NCBI GenBank assembly: GCA_948099385.1
Contig: CANUEZ040000071.1
Coordinates: 1,550,001-1,614,000 of the forward strand
Direction of reading: 5' to 3'
DNA: 64,000 nucleotides
From: Fasciola hepatica
Taxonomy: Eukaryota; Platyhelminthes; Trematoda; Plagiorchiida; Fasciolidae
Part shown: in pieces, positions 22,990-34,975 of the stretch
Numbering within the stretch: position 1 is the first letter of the stretch
Layout of the letters: every line of letters begins with the position of its first letter
Notes under the pieces: model-generated
Database searches by the model: none
What the model was told of the DNA's origin: nothing
What the model saw: only the letters and a program-made list of their open reading frames with translations
Position numbers and translations under genes: made by a program

Positions 22990-24348
22990 TGAACGAGCCA
23001 GCTTAGGTCGAGGCATGGGTGGTTCAGCATTCGCAAACATTTGTCGCCCTGATGAAGACGTGGCTTACCAGTAAGGTGCAGGATTTTCAAGTGGCTATCC
23101 AAGGGTACAAATTCTACCGTGCTAATGGGAGCCAAGCTCAAGGAGGAGGAGGAGTAAAGACGTACCTTCGAGCCGACGTCCCTTCGCTTCAGTTGGGTCG
23201 CCTGATAGACCCGGAGGGCTTTGAAGAATCTCTTTGGTGTCGTGTGAAGTAGACATCCAGTGGGTTTGATTCTGTCGGAGTCATTTATCGATCCCCAGAA
23301 GCCGATCATCGGAAAATACTGACTGGCATAAGACGTTGGGCTTGCGATAGTCACTTTCTAATTTTGGGTGACTTCAACTCGCCGGATGTGGACTGGGAGA
23401 ACGTACAGTGCAATGCAGGGGCAGCGGCTCCCTTCAGAGTTGCTGGAACTTTCCTTGTACCAACACGTCAGAAGGCCTGTCTGAACCCAGGATCGCTATA
23501 CTTCTATCCTGGATCTGGTGATACCTGTAAGTCGTTCCGCTGTTGACCAGATTGAGTGCCTACCGCCACAAAGGTGCAGTGACCATGCGGTGCTGACCAA
23601 CAGCTGGAAGAGGGGAGCGACGTTTGTTCCAAGACCACAGGGTGGACTGAACGTCTGGCAAATGCCGTTCTAGCAAGTCAGGGTGGCTGCATCCTCAATG
23701 ACGTGGTATCCGCCAGAACTGTATGGCGTAGACTAGGCTTGGGGAGCAATTCAGGATGAAACCCTTCAGTAGTGCCAAACTTCTTCTCCACCATCCAGAC
23801 AACGACAGCGTGCAAAAGGCCCACCTTGGTTTGAATCGCAACTTAGGCGTCTTTTGAAGCTTCGGAACCAAGCTTAAAAACAATGTCACTCTAGTGGAGA
23901 GGGGTATGACCGATACCGCACCATCCGGAATCAGTGTACCCAAATGAAGCGAGAAAAGTGACGTATCTTTGAAGAGACTTTAGCGATGGACTCGGTTCAA
24001 GCACCAAAAGCCTGTTCGCATATCTGCGGCGGAGAACGAGAACCACAACCAAAATCCCAGCCCTACAGGACGGACACACCCTGGGAGTAACAGATAAACA
24101 CAAGGCAGAGATACTGGCGAGACACTACTTGTCAGCCTATGCTCCTGAACAGAGGCGCAATCGTCCTTCACGCATTGCAGTGGATGCCCCTCAAATGTCG
24201 TGCCAAGAACTTACCGAGAAAGAAGTGGTGGCAACCATGAGCACCATCAGAGTCAACCAATCACCGGGACCTGATGATGTTCATCCTTCAGTCGTAAAAG
24301 AGCTGACCGATGTGTTAACTCAACCTGTCACACGACTGTTCAACGCGT
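22990..24348 (+). pseudogene. LINE (CR1/Jockey-like), AP endonuclease to start of RT
   Basis: This is the upstream part of a non-LTR element. The endonuclease shows ALMKTWLTSKVQDFQV (about 23,050), a YRANGSQAQGGGGV block, SLWCRVK (23,240) and the catalytic LGDFNSPDVDWENV (about 23,365). A linker region follows with several frameshifts (23,560-24,110). The RT N-terminal part reads AEILARHYLSAYAPEQRRN-like, KSPGPDDVHPSVVKEL-like and PVTRLFNA at 24,330-24,348. The frame stops there because a Penelope-like element is inserted; the interrupted frame resumes at 25,286. It is clearly the same kind of protein as the other two LINEs in the window. Confidence 0.9.
24337..24348 (+). repeat. 12-bp target-site duplication, left copy
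   Basis: TGTTCAACGCGT occurs here and again at 25,286-25,297, at the two ends of the inserted DNA. Removing one copy and the insert would restore continuity of the LINE RT reading (LFNA followed by SLAAGKLP). Confidence 0.92.
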
Positions 24349-24366
24349 AGAATCCCACAGAACACT

Positions 24367-24604
24367 TTGAGAACAAAACATCGTGGTGAACAAGCTCGTT
24401 TTCAGTTATTCGTACTCATACCAATGCATAACATTAAATATGACTCAAACCAACAAAAGGGATGATCATCCAAATCTGTCTGTGCATGTGTGTGTGTATG
24501 CATGTGAAATTGATCACAGCGAAGAATGTTCAAATGATTGCACACGTGTTCGGGAACAAGAAGTGGGCCATGGAAGTTTAAGTGCTTGCACAACTTGTTT
24601 CTGA
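24367..24604 (+). repeat. Left inverted arm of the small PLE
   Basis: Positions pair with 25,046-25,283 (sum 49,650), with four mismatches seen and no indel. It includes a short TG-rich stretch at 24,484-24,500 that corresponds to the expanded (GT)n at 48,769-48,800. Confidence 0.95.
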
Positions 24605-25140
24605 GCTCACGGAAACTGAAATTATTCAACTAAGACTAACAGGAGCAGTCAGTAGAACATTCTACGCTGCACAATTACAAATTCTGTTCGAGTCTAAACG
24701 GATCGTGTGTTTCCGACTGGAGGATAAAGTACCAGATTCTGCAGCATCTTTTTGTGTGTATTCATTCACCTGTTCCTGTGGAACCAGGTACGTTGGTCGC
24801 ACGACCAAGTGCTTATCCGAACGTGTTCGTGAACATCACCCGGATTAGTTGAACATTAGAGCAATTAAGACAATTACGAGTGCTGTGTGTTCACATCTTG
24901 TTGAGTCAAAACATTCCTTAAAGGTGATAAACGCTTTTCGCACAATTTACAAAGTCCGGGGCAAGCAATCATGACTTGTCAAGTGTCGCATCTTAGCCAC
25001 AGCCAAAGCCGTGAGCATTAGACTCTACTATCCTCCCCTGTGCGTTCAGAAACAAGTTGTGCAAGCACTTAAACTTCCATGGCCCACTTCTTGTTCCCGA
25101 ACACGTGTGCAACCATTTGAACATTCTTCGCTGTGAACAA
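24605..25140 (+). pseudogene. Penelope-like GIY-YIG endonuclease domain
   Basis: This is the nicking nuclease of a Penelope-like element. The frame shows FYAAQLQILFESKRIVCFRL, then VYSFTCSCGTRYVGRTTKCL. That block holds the cysteines and the YVG part of the GIY-YIG core with its conserved Arg. SERVREHHP follows, then a stop at 24,846-24,848. Beyond the stop the same frame continues as SHLVESKHSLKVINAFRTI and later PPLCVQKQVVQALKLPWP, reaching into the right arm. The in-frame stops make it non-functional. The same C-terminal pattern (… LLLFPWP) closes the larger PLE near 6,275. Confidence 0.9.
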
Positions 25141-25283
25141 TTTCATATGCATACACACACACATGCACAGACAGATTTGGATGATCATCCCTTTTGTTGG
25201 TTTGAGTCATATTTAATGTTATGCATTGGTATGAGTACGAATAACTGAAAACGAGCTTGTTCACCACGATATTTTGTTCTCAA
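25046..25283 (-). repeat. Right inverted arm of the small PLE
   Basis: This is the reverse complement of 24,367-24,604. It contains the end of the nuclease coding region and the 3' untranslated DNA. Confidence 0.95.
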
Positions 25284-25285
25284 TG

Positions 25286-25297
25286 TGTTCAACGCGT
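25286..25297 (+). repeat. 12-bp target-site duplication, right copy
   Basis: TGTTCAACGCGT, identical to 24,337-24,348, lies at the end of the insert and at the resumption of LINE coding sequence. Confidence 0.92.
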
Positions 25298-25400
25298 CTT
25301 TAGCAGCGGGAAAGCTCCCTCAAGAATGGAAGCAAGCGGTCGTCTTGCCGCCATACAAAGGTGAGGCGATGGCTGAGGTCGTCAACTACCGAACGGACTT
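25298..25400 (+). pseudogene. LINE RT continuation after the PLE insertion
   Basis: The frame resumes with SLAAGKLPQEWKQAVVLPPY and VVNYR, the RT block that follows LFNA in related LINEs. Homology then stops at about 25,400. The finger motif RPISLT and everything downstream are missing, so the LINE was 3'-truncated or deleted as well as split. Confidence 0.88.
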
Positions 25401-25594
25401 CTCGTTGAAACTAGTGAAACTAGCATTTCCAAAACTACATGATGGTGTGAATGAATATAGTAAAAACTGGTTGACCTACGATATAGGGGACAAAACTCGA
25501 GTTCGACTGCGGGTTTCCTGTACACGGGATACTGGTTGTGGCTTGGAGGACGACGTGGATGATAGGAAATACTTATTTAGGTTGCTTAACATAC

Positions 25595-25723
25595 CCAGCT
25601 GTCTGACTAGCAGTAAGACGTTGTTCCGGTAGACTTAGAACAACTACCGGCTCTTTGGGTCGTTTTTTTGAGTTTGGTTCGCAATCGGTATCTTCTGAGT
25701 CACTGCTAAAAGTGACGGGTTGT
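25595..25723 (-). CDS. Candidate host exon 3 (unrecognised gene)
   Basis: The 129-nt exon is bounded on the minus strand by a good acceptor (CTTACTCCTTCAG) and a GTATGT donor. Read in the phase left by the exon at 25,773-25,872, it is fully open and encodes an acidic then basic low-complexity segment (SSDSEDTDCEPNSKKRPKEP). Such a stretch looks like a disordered linker with a possible nuclear-localisation patch. A further open stretch begins after an AG near 25,520 on the same strand, but it is less convincing. The next exon may have been lost when the LINE or PLE inserted. Confidence 0.5.
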
Positions 25724-25772
25724 CTGAAGGAGTAAGAAAATGCTAATGGAATACCTTTTGCGTGTTGTATAC

Positions 25773-25872
25773 CTCGTTGCAAACAGTGTCATTAGTACTG
25801 TCACATCAGAGGCCTTTGCACTAGCATCCCGCAGGTATTGCAATTGACACTCCTGAATCTCATGGAAACTTT
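25773..25872 (-). CDS. Candidate host exon 2 (unrecognised gene)
   Basis: This 100-nt minus-strand exon lies between an AG at 25,873 (…GCACCAG) and a GTATAC donor. With the one base left over from the previous exon it reads ESFHEIQECQLQYLRDASAK, then ASDVTVLMTLFATR, an amphipathic helix-like segment. It leaves two bases, which match the phase of the next exon. The intron to the next exon is only 49 nt. Phase agreement across both junctions is the main support. Confidence 0.5.
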
Positions 25873-25909
25873 CTGGTGCAATCGTTCAGGTTTTTAAATG
25901 TACCCATAC

Positions 25910-26099
25910 CTGAACTAAACAGTTCAAGGCATTCTTGAACGAGAACGTCGAGGGGCAATCGTGTACCTAAACTTAACATACCTCGATATTCCGAAGCATG
26001 TTTCACTCTTGGCCATCTTGTGTGCTTGGAATCCACCAGCCAGCCGCGATGTATAATTCCAACTGAACCGTCCTTCGGGAAAAGCACGAGCCGAAACAT
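25910..26099 (-). CDS. Candidate host exon 1 (unrecognised gene)
   Basis: The minus-strand acceptor TTCTTTTTCAG is followed directly by ATGTTTCGG. The encoded start, FRLVLFPKDGSVGIIHRGWL then a WP pair, recalls the short N-terminal module (V-x-F-x-x-D-x-S-V ... W-L ... WP) of animal DUF4806-type or similar chromatin/transposon-linked proteins. This is only a pattern resemblance. Two donors keep the same phase: GTATGT after 25,982 (118-nt exon) and GTATGG after 25,910 (190-nt exon, leaving a 37-nt intron of flatworm-like size). An additional upstream exon is possible. Confidence 0.5.
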
Positions 26100-29000
26100 C
26101 TGAAAAAGAAATTATTGGTCTGATTAATAGTACTCAATTCTTGAAAAAGTATGCAAGACAGGGATAACTAAAAAATACTTTAAGCATGGCAATAACAAAC
26201 ATTTACGCTCAATATCGACAGTTGTGCCAGAGAAAACATCCACGTCCAGCTTATCGACCGAGAAAACGTAAAAGTGTGTAGATGGCAAATACTTTGTGAA
26301 AAATGGTTGTGGATTAACAAATCGTTTGAAACGAATGGCATTATCCGAAATGTTGACAATGACACCAGGAAACCCGTGTACAATGAATACATTGTCCGGA
26401 GATCGATCAGTGGAAAAGGCATTCCTAAGAAAGAAAAAGTTATCACATATCGGTGTTCGGATTGGTGGCGAACCAGTGTGATCCAAATAGGAATTCCGCT
26501 GTAATGAACGTTAGTTGACTAACGTTCATTTTTACTGTTGAATTTGACTGTGATACACTGTTATCTCTTCTTATGCATAATTCCATCTTCATATGTGCAT
26601 ATAAGTATATGCATGAGAATATTTCCTTGGTCACTGAGGCAGTCGTTTTGTAGTGTTGTTTTTTGTGAACTTCATGTAATTTTGAGTTCTAAAGTGTATG
26701 TTAATTTGGCCATTCATACCCAGATTCTAGGAATCAGAACATGTTATGCCTGAAGAGACGAGGTGGGAGAATTATTTGAAGGAGAAGAAGATCCTTATTT
26801 CAAAATCCCTCATTTGTGGTGAAACTGCACTATAAGGACACCGGCTTTCGCAGCCTGAATCACCGCCAGCAGGTATGCTTAGAAAAACCGAACGATATTA
26901 AGTATTTCTCCAACCCCAATTCACAATAGAGAGTTACTCCTGGAATCCAAGCTGTGGAAGCAGGGTCAAAATAGTTTATCCTGCAGTAAACTTGAGGTCT
27001 ATAGATTTTTCGCACAGCGGTCTGCTCACTCCCCGAGCACCAAAGTTGATCATTCACGCAGGTTAGAATATTCGTATTGCCTTGGTTTCTCATCTGGTCG
27101 AGAAATACAGCTCGGAAGAACCATGTACGCCGGAATCAAGGTGGATGCTCATTTACAGTCCCTGTCTGATGATTCTACAACCATCACTCTAACCACGAGG
27201 CAGAGTCGTGACGTGTGTATTGACCTCGATCATTCTGAGAAAATGAACGTTTTCTGGACACCATTGTGAATTTATTTTCTATACGATCTTTTCTGACGTC
27301 TGACACCAACCTGATTGTTTTGTCTGGTTACGTACGTTTTACTGGACTGACTTTCCGAGGTTTCCGTCAACCTATTTTTGAGTCACTTTCGCTTTCGATC
27401 CTTCATCCATTTACGCGCTCTCAGTTTGCTTCCCGCACAGCCGTTGCTTTCATATTCATTCGGTTCACTTCTCGTATCGGTACTGTTTCGGTGCCGTGAT
27501 ATATCGAATAGAACTTTGTATCAGTCAACCGACCTACGTCCTCTCTATTCGTCCGATAGAAGGGATTACTTTGGTATTTCGCTGTTAGACCAAATAGAGG
27601 ACACGTTCATTAACCACCCTCGAAGGTCCTCCGTTTGTGTCGCACGCCCTGAGCTAACATTTGCCTGGCATTTTGCGCTACTCAAGGGGTAGACCTCGGA
27701 TATCGTGATTGAGGGTCAGCTATAAGTTCCCCTAATAATCGCACTTGAGAAAATTTAGGTCGTTCATCAACGGACCTGCAGGACCAGCGGAACAACTGTA
27801 CCAGAGACTTTACGGAGTGAGCGATATGTGTTCCGGAATATAGGTAAAGTAGCCCTGAATGATATTTCAACCCCCGATCGTGCCACACGCATTCATCCTC
27901 CGTTCTGTATGTTTTCACTCCACAGTGCAACCAGAATAAAATATCATCAACAGTCAGAGCTCCGCAAAAATTGTGAATTGGTCGATAATGTACCTTTTAC
28001 TGTTTTATTGTTTTCGGCGAGTTTTTCACACGGTTCGCCATCAAGTCGTCTGTCCATGGACACACCCACTGCCCCCTTTTACGCACTCACTTGTAGATAT
28101 TTATCGCTTTACAACAACCTCAGTGACGCCACTGTTCCAATCTTGCCAAAGTTTACATCAGTTCGTGTTTTCACCCACTTTTCTAGATTGCGTATTTGTC
28201 TTTGAGCGTGGAAACAGGCGGCTTCTGTTGGGTCCGGCGTGGCAACTAACGGCTGCTGGCTTGGGAGTGCTCAACGAAAATCCGTTCAAAAACTCAGTCT
28301 CACAGTTGCCGTCAGGATTAAATAAGCAAAATTCGTTGTTACCAACGGAAACCCAGAAACTCTTCTTTCCATCCCAAGAATCGCAGAAGAACCGGCGTCT
28401 GAAGTTGAGAAAAATATATTTCAGATTCGGTGGCCACGTAACACAAAGAAGATGAATGACTTCCGAACATTCTGAATGAAGCAGTCCTCAAGTTGCAAGG
28501 TTTAAAAGCTGTCGTCAAGCCTTTTTTATTGATAATCCTAGTGACTTTCATAAAACGTTTTCCTAATCAGTGATTAGTTAATGGTTGCATTGGAAAGGAT
28601 GGATAATTGGAAAATAAACTAAGAAGTAAGCTGCTTAAATGGGTCAGAAAACGAAGAGGTACCCATTTCCAGCAACTTTTGTGAACGTTGGGTGTAGCCC
28701 AAAGCTCTCCAGGCTGGGAGCAGGTACAGCTGGTCAAAGTTTCTAATGATGTAGTCCGACGTTAACCCGAAGTGGCCTAAAACGCGCCCAGTTGGGAGCG
28801 CGTAGGGCCTGCTTGGGCCACTGTTCGTTAGTAAATCAAGCTGTCCCGTGAACGTATCAACGTAGATATTGCATTCGAAGGGGATCTCCAGGTTGGTGAT
28901 CAAAACCCGCGTTTTAACCCTCAGGACATACCACATCCACTCCCACTCCTGTTCATCAACTGCACATAAGTGACGGGTGATTCATCTCCTTTGAAGGCAA

Positions 29001-32000
29001 ATTTCTCTCACGTACCCTAATTCTTTAATATCTCCTCCTTAGACAGATCTGTGCTCGTAGCCCTGATGTTATTGAACAAACCGGTAAAAATCCAGTCGAT
29101 CCATCTTTCCTGTAGCACATATTCTTGTTCCGTCAGCATTTGCATTTGTCTGCACAGTCTGATTTCTCTCAAGGTTCCACTTACACCTATGCCGTAGCCT
29201 CAGTCCATGGGCATATTATCGGCTGCTCTGCAAGATTTTGAATATTGTAATCACGGCAAAATATCAGCTATGCCAGTTTCCATCCCTTTTTTGCATTTTC
29301 CCCTTGGTTTTGAGCTACGTAAGGCTCCTGCTTGTCAAGCAGGTTTCCTATGTTACCAGTGGTCATTCCATATTACATAATGCGCATTTTCTACTGCGTA
29401 TCTGCCGCTTGCCGTGGGAAAACCTACCACCATCAGTCTTACAGACACAAAATTACAGAAACTATCACATTTGCCCGTGTAAACAATTACCGAATTTGGT
29501 GGCGCCACTTGCTCCGCCTGTGTACACCGTCTATACGCCGTTGCGTTCATCTAATACACACGTCATCCCACTCAAGCCTTTCGAGTTCTGCTCTTTCGCG
29601 CGCTGCCGAGTGTATTCTTAATCGTATCACGAACTGAGGACCAGGGGCTCTGGACTCTAAACGAAGGCACTTCTTGACTTTACTTAGGAGAATCCTCAAA
29701 TGCCCCTCGCTCAGATATCTCTTTTTAATCCTTCTGCTGCCGGTGATGTAGCTGATGATTATCCGCAGCCTTCGTCGGTCATCTTGTTTCTGGGTGCAGT
29801 GCCTTTCCGTTGCTTCATTCTGATGTTGTAAGGCATCATACCCATACATAGCTTCATATCTCTGGCATGTCCATCCTGCAACTTCACCTCTCTGTTGCTT
29901 TTGCACGATACTTATCAAAATAATGACTATTAAATGAACACTCACCTTCCACATCGTCTTCGTATACTAGTCGACTCTTTGCTCGCCCCAGATGTACATC
30001 CAGATTGTTTTATTACCCAGTGACCGTTTCTTGTTGGCATATTATCACCTACTTAATATAAGGTGACTAATTTGCCGAAAACTTACCAGTTTTCCTCCGA
30101 CAAGCTTCCCCATCAGTACTCCGACGGTCTCTCTCTGTTTTCAGACGTCTAATTCGTTTGTCACATAAAGAATTACGTCGGCATCTCACCCCCAGTCATC
30201 ACCGAATGATTTACTTTACTCTATGTCTGGCTCTCTAGCCCTGTTTTTCGCACCAGATTCTTCGGTATTGTAGCCTGTCCCTGTAGCTACCGCTTGACCC
30301 ACCTATAAGAATGCTCACTAAAAGATATTCGCTGACCTTCCGTTTGCTCTACCAACATTTTTGCGCGCTGTTGTCTCTGAAATTGCTGTGGCTTTGAATC
30401 TCAAATAGGTTTTCCTTGATAGCCGTGTTGACATATCAGGGTCCATTCACTAAAACGTGACCGTCCGCCTACCAGTTCTCCTTTCGACGATCCCCCTTAT
30501 TGACATTCTGCTAGTCTCAATCCAATTCCAGTGTGTTATTCGTCTGAAACATTTCTATTTCTGTCGTATTGTATATATATATATATATATATGAAAGGCT
30601 GCTGCTATTTTTTCCGGTTGATACATTTTATTTTTATTTTCCCCTTTAAGATCGGCCCCTTTCAGATTTGTTCCGGTTAGTTGTTCCTTGATCACTCTAT
30701 CAAAATAGTCATCATCAGATGTACACTTATCCCGAGCCCTTGAGCTGTAGTTCCTTTACCGTCACTCCTGCACACTATTGGTCTCTATAAACGCCGTAGC
30801 TACATGTCCAAGATTGATTTATCACTATATTCCTATGTACATGTCGATGCTTCATGATCTTCATATTATAAAGTAATCCACTCACGGGTCACATACCTAA
30901 CTTTCTTTATTCATTTCCATCATCATCACCCTGGCACTATCGCTCCACCGAACGTACTGGCTACCTTCTAGATGAACAAAACCATCGGTACGCTGCCATT
31001 AAATTTTACCGGTATGCTTTCGCACTGTCATATGGTAGCCAATTTCTGATAGTCTATCCTCGTCTATTGTTGAGTATTCTACTCATGTCCCTATCATTCT
31101 TAGCGGCCAGCAAAAGACTGATTATTTCTCGGTTTGACCATGTTCTCTTTTTGAAAGACAGGGACGGTCGAAATGTCTTTCGACCATTCTGCATTTCCCA
31201 GCTACTACGATTATTTTCGATAATATTTATGCATGTACCCCAAGTCCTCAAGTGGCTTGTACGTCACCAACCGACCTGACTATCTTACCGTAAGTTTTAA
31301 TTTCGTCGGGGTTTATTGTTGTTTTAAAAGACCTACTCTTTCTTATGCACGTATCTGTATTAGCCACATACAACCCCTGCCGCCTTTTTCAGTTGTATTA
31401 TCTTGTCATTCACAGCAGCTTACCTCGGTCTTCTATAAAATAAGCCATTATCATTATCACCATTATCTTTATTGTTGTCTTTTCCTCTTCCGTGTTAATC
31501 AGTTTGTTCCTAACCGTGTTTTGTAAACCGGTTTTTTCAAAGTATTTTCAGTCTGTCCCATGTACAACTCCCAGTCTTTAGCTATCTCCACTTAGTTCAG
31601 TCGGATCCTGGCATTTGACCCTGACTTTCAAACTCGCAGGCCATCCATTTGAATTCACCAGTGTGTCTGTTTAGATTCCCCGCATTACTCCTTGGTGTGT
31701 ATACGTTTATCGCACCTGAATCTTACTTTTGTCATATATTCGTATACATTACCACGAACTATCTGGCCATAGTACCACTTGTAACTTGTGATCAAGCACC
31801 TGGCTTGCTTCGGGCCTCTCCAAAAAAAACCATTATTACCAGTATTACTGGCGGCTACTGTGTGTTGTAAGAATTGCTTGGGTCAGTAGACAGATCAGAG
31901 CATCACCGGACCCAGGCCCAGGCAAAATGTTTTCATCTTTATACCTCAACATTGTGTCTCCCCTTGACGCTGTTCACAACCTGTTGATAAATGTGTCATG

Positions 32001-34789
32001 TCTCGGAATTCTGTCATTCTCCCACCAGGTGCGGATGGATGATCCTGAATAATTACCCTAAAATCTACCTCCCTTTTTTGGGAAAGATTTCTTTCATGTT
32101 GCTAATATCAGGAAAAATAGAAGTGGTTTTTGTATTCTTCTGGTTGTGAAACACTTAGAACTACACTGAAGAAGCTGTCAGGTACTTCTCTCCATTTACT
32201 TCGATGTGTTCAGTGTGACCAGTGGCCAAAATTCATGGTTCACGTTATTACTCGGGATAATTGATTCAGTACCTGATTCCCTAGATCAGCTGTCAGCCTG
32301 CATCATGACCACATGTATGTCATTTTCGGAGCCAAACAATCTTCAGCTATTTGGATGTGGCACTTGTATTTATCATTTGATGTTAGTTGTATGTATGGAA
32401 GCTTTCTCATCTTCAGTTCCACATTCAATCTGGGCGTTTAGTGTGATCTGTGTGAAGAGGCAACTAAAATGGGCGTCCATTCCAACCAATTGTCAAATGA
32501 AAAATATACGCATCATGGGCCGCGTTGATCCATTCAAAGTATGTTGGTTTAAACAGATGTTAGGGCAGAATACGAAGTGAATTAGATAAACATAGATGCG
32601 GTGTAAATCCCAAAACAAAATTTATCATGCACAACGTCACCTGTGATTTCTAGCTCTTTTATTTCTAGGGGGACATGATAAACACTTCTACTACTCAGTT
32701 CATTTTATTGCAGACAATGTTCGTTCCAATTATTATCAATCAATAATGAACGACAGTGATTCACTTCTATTGTTCTCTTGTTGTTATGTATTTTGTGCTA
32801 AAACTATATACCGGATATATATGATTACACTCAGTGAAGTTGGTACTATTTATCGGTCAGCAACCGTTATCACCTGAACAAGACTTATTTCTATACTAAA
32901 GATTCCTACACAGATTTCAATTTCATTTGGTCGCCCCACCATCAGTGTTCACAGAAGGTTCATGCAGACAAATGAAAATTACTTTCCATGGAGCCGATAA
33001 TCACATTTGTGTTCGAGTCAGTAATTGCTGACGTACTTTACTGCGTACCTGGTTATCATAATGAAATTGGGTAATTATTTGGACGTGAGAGTGAGACACA
33101 GTCAAACCTGACTCCTGTGGCGTTCGGTGCATACTAAACTGGTGTGATTATATATTATTTTTTACATTTTATCCCACAAAGTTCATCATTTCAAATAAAA
33201 GTTTTTTTCTCATTTATCCTGGTTTAAAAATTACACAGTCCACAAAAAATATGCTCTGCAACCTTCAGCTAATTCCACTAAGTGCACACAGTGACTACCA
33301 AGTTTCACATAATGTAAGTTTTTAACTGCTATCCGCACGTGGACACGTTATTTTATATAGTCAGTTTACCGAATAACCCGTAAGAATTCTCTCTCAAAGT
33401 GGGACTATGGTTGGTCTCAAAATCAAGTTCAATGCAAGGCATATCTCGCCTGCCTCGATATGCGAGACACGTTTGCAGCTATCATTTCGGGGACACAAAT
33501 CATCTCTTAAAAACGAACCATTGGAAGTACGGCTTGCTGCTCCGATCATGCACGACATTCGGTAATGTATTGCAGCTGTCATTTTGCACAAATTATAACC
33601 CGAGTGAAAATAAGACACTGTGTCATTCCTCTGTCTCGATCAGAACGGGATACGGTCATCTCCAGATGTCAGAAAGCTATACCTTATTCAACACCAGTCA
33701 CTTCCACTGATCATCATTGCAAACTAGCGATTGTTCCCTCCCAGGAACAGTTGCAATCACTCCAATTCACGATATATTCACAACAAACCTATCATCTGTC
33801 ACGGAAGTATTGTAATTAAATTAACCCAGATTAAGTCGTAATGCCTTGAAATTTCGATTTGTTCGGCTAAAATATTCATCCGAATTCCAAGTTGCTCACC
33901 GTGTATAGAATCTAGGCAAAGTTAGCAACTGGAAATGGAGCGGGTAGGTTTGTGAGCATAATCAATGAAAAGCGTCTGTGTCATTGAGTAGTGAGACTTC
34001 GAGAAAATGGATAATCATTTGGAATTCCATCGTCAGCTTTTTTCAAAATCTTCATGGGGGCAAACATTGCTAATTAATTACTGAGCTAGAAAATCTTAAC
34101 CAATTATATGGATTCAAGGAGAACGGCAATTTATGGATGTGTATGTCAATGAAAATCACTTCTAGTCAGCTTTGGTTCGGATAAAATTAACCGGAGTATT
34201 TCTGACCTAGAAGCTGTGGCTCTTCTGGTCCATTCCTTTATGGATCAGGTTGTTATTATACATACTGATGAGTATGGATTTATTCATGGTCGTGTTTTTT
34301 TGCATCAGACGGTGAGCAAGAACAGTCTCCGAAGGTGGACAACAATTCCAATGAAGCACTCTCTTGCCTGTGTCAATCACAGTGAATGTGAATGTGTTTC
34401 AAGCCGTCCAACCGCCCTAGCTGTCAGTGGTCCACATCAACCCCAACGACTCAGATCTGATCCCCGTAACTTTCAAAACCAAGTTTTGCAAATGGACACC
34501 TTGATTTATTCTTAAACACCCCCACAACACACCTATATCCAATATATTTCTACAGACCGGGTAATGAATTGTGAAAACGGTTGTTTGCATCCGGAATCGT
34601 GTATGGTTTGTGGTAATGTATTTATTGTCTAAGAAGACATCACAGTTTCATTAGGGCCCTAACGTAGAAAGCATTCAGTAAAGAAGCCGATTTCTTTTCG
34701 GGTAACATGGTAACATTGTTCGTAGCCGCTGATCGAAGGGTGCTACGGTATGCATTGTTTGTATTCAACAAGTGGCTGAAATCCAGTTT
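26100..34789. other. Long non-coding region
   Basis: I found no recognisable domain in this 8.7-kb stretch. It is pyrimidine-rich on the plus strand between about 27,260 and 31,900, so long frames there (for example 29,547-29,954 minus, 28,619-28,936 minus) are weak evidence of coding. A 61-70-codon plus-strand frame at 26,259-26,481 (VDGKYFVKNGCGLTN…) has a protein-like look but no clear splice sites. A shared VDGKYF hexapeptide also occurs at about 41,709, perhaps by chance. It may be intronic or intergenic DNA. Confidence 0.45.
30572..30592. repeat. (TA)n microsatellite, short
   Basis: An uninterrupted TA run of about 21 bases. Confidence 0.95.
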
Positions 34790-34975
34790 GTATAGCCTAG
34801 TATTTGACTGTTCGTCTCACGATCGTACACACCACGCGTTCGAGTCCCGATTGGTGGCTCGGTGAATGTGACCATCTGCACAGCGTTATCGTGGTCTTCA
34901 GTGATGAGCTGACCATTGGTACTGCATGATAAACCATATCGTGGAAAACCGGTTTAGTGTACCCAGTAAAAAATT
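34790..34975 (+). repeat. tRNA-like SINE copy A
   Basis: An A-box-like TATAGCCTAGTATTTGACTG (34,791) is followed at 34,838-34,848 by a good RNA polymerase III B box, GTTCGAGTCCC. The downstream body (TTGGTGGCTCGGTGAATGTG, later GCATGATAAACCATATCGTG) matches the repeat at 47,075-47,285 and, near the B box, the one at 46,835-46,925. The head is tRNA-related but does not fold into a real tRNA: the acceptor stem is not evident. Confidence 0.6.

Larger units (their letters stand above)
24349..25285 (+). mobile_element. Penelope-like element, 5'-truncated, with terminal inverted repeats
   Basis: This 937-bp insert is framed by 12-bp target-site duplications inside a LINE. It consists of a 238-bp left arm, a 441-bp centre encoding the nuclease, and a 238-bp right arm that is the reverse complement of the left. 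The right arm also contains the end of the nuclease frame, so the left arm is an inverted copy of the element's 3' end. PLEs are known to carry terminal repeats of this kind and to be truncated at the 5' side. The RT is absent. Four differences between the arms suggest a moderately recent insertion. Confidence 0.9.

Noticed and set aside
24367..25283. DNA transposon with terminal inverted repeats
   Set aside because: The inverted arms are copies of the PLE 3' end and the enclosed protein is a PLE GIY-YIG nuclease; there is no transposase.
34790..34975. A functional tRNA gene
   Set aside because: The promoter boxes resemble those of tRNA genes, but no acceptor stem or complete cloverleaf is evident, and related diverged copies show it is a dispersed repeat.
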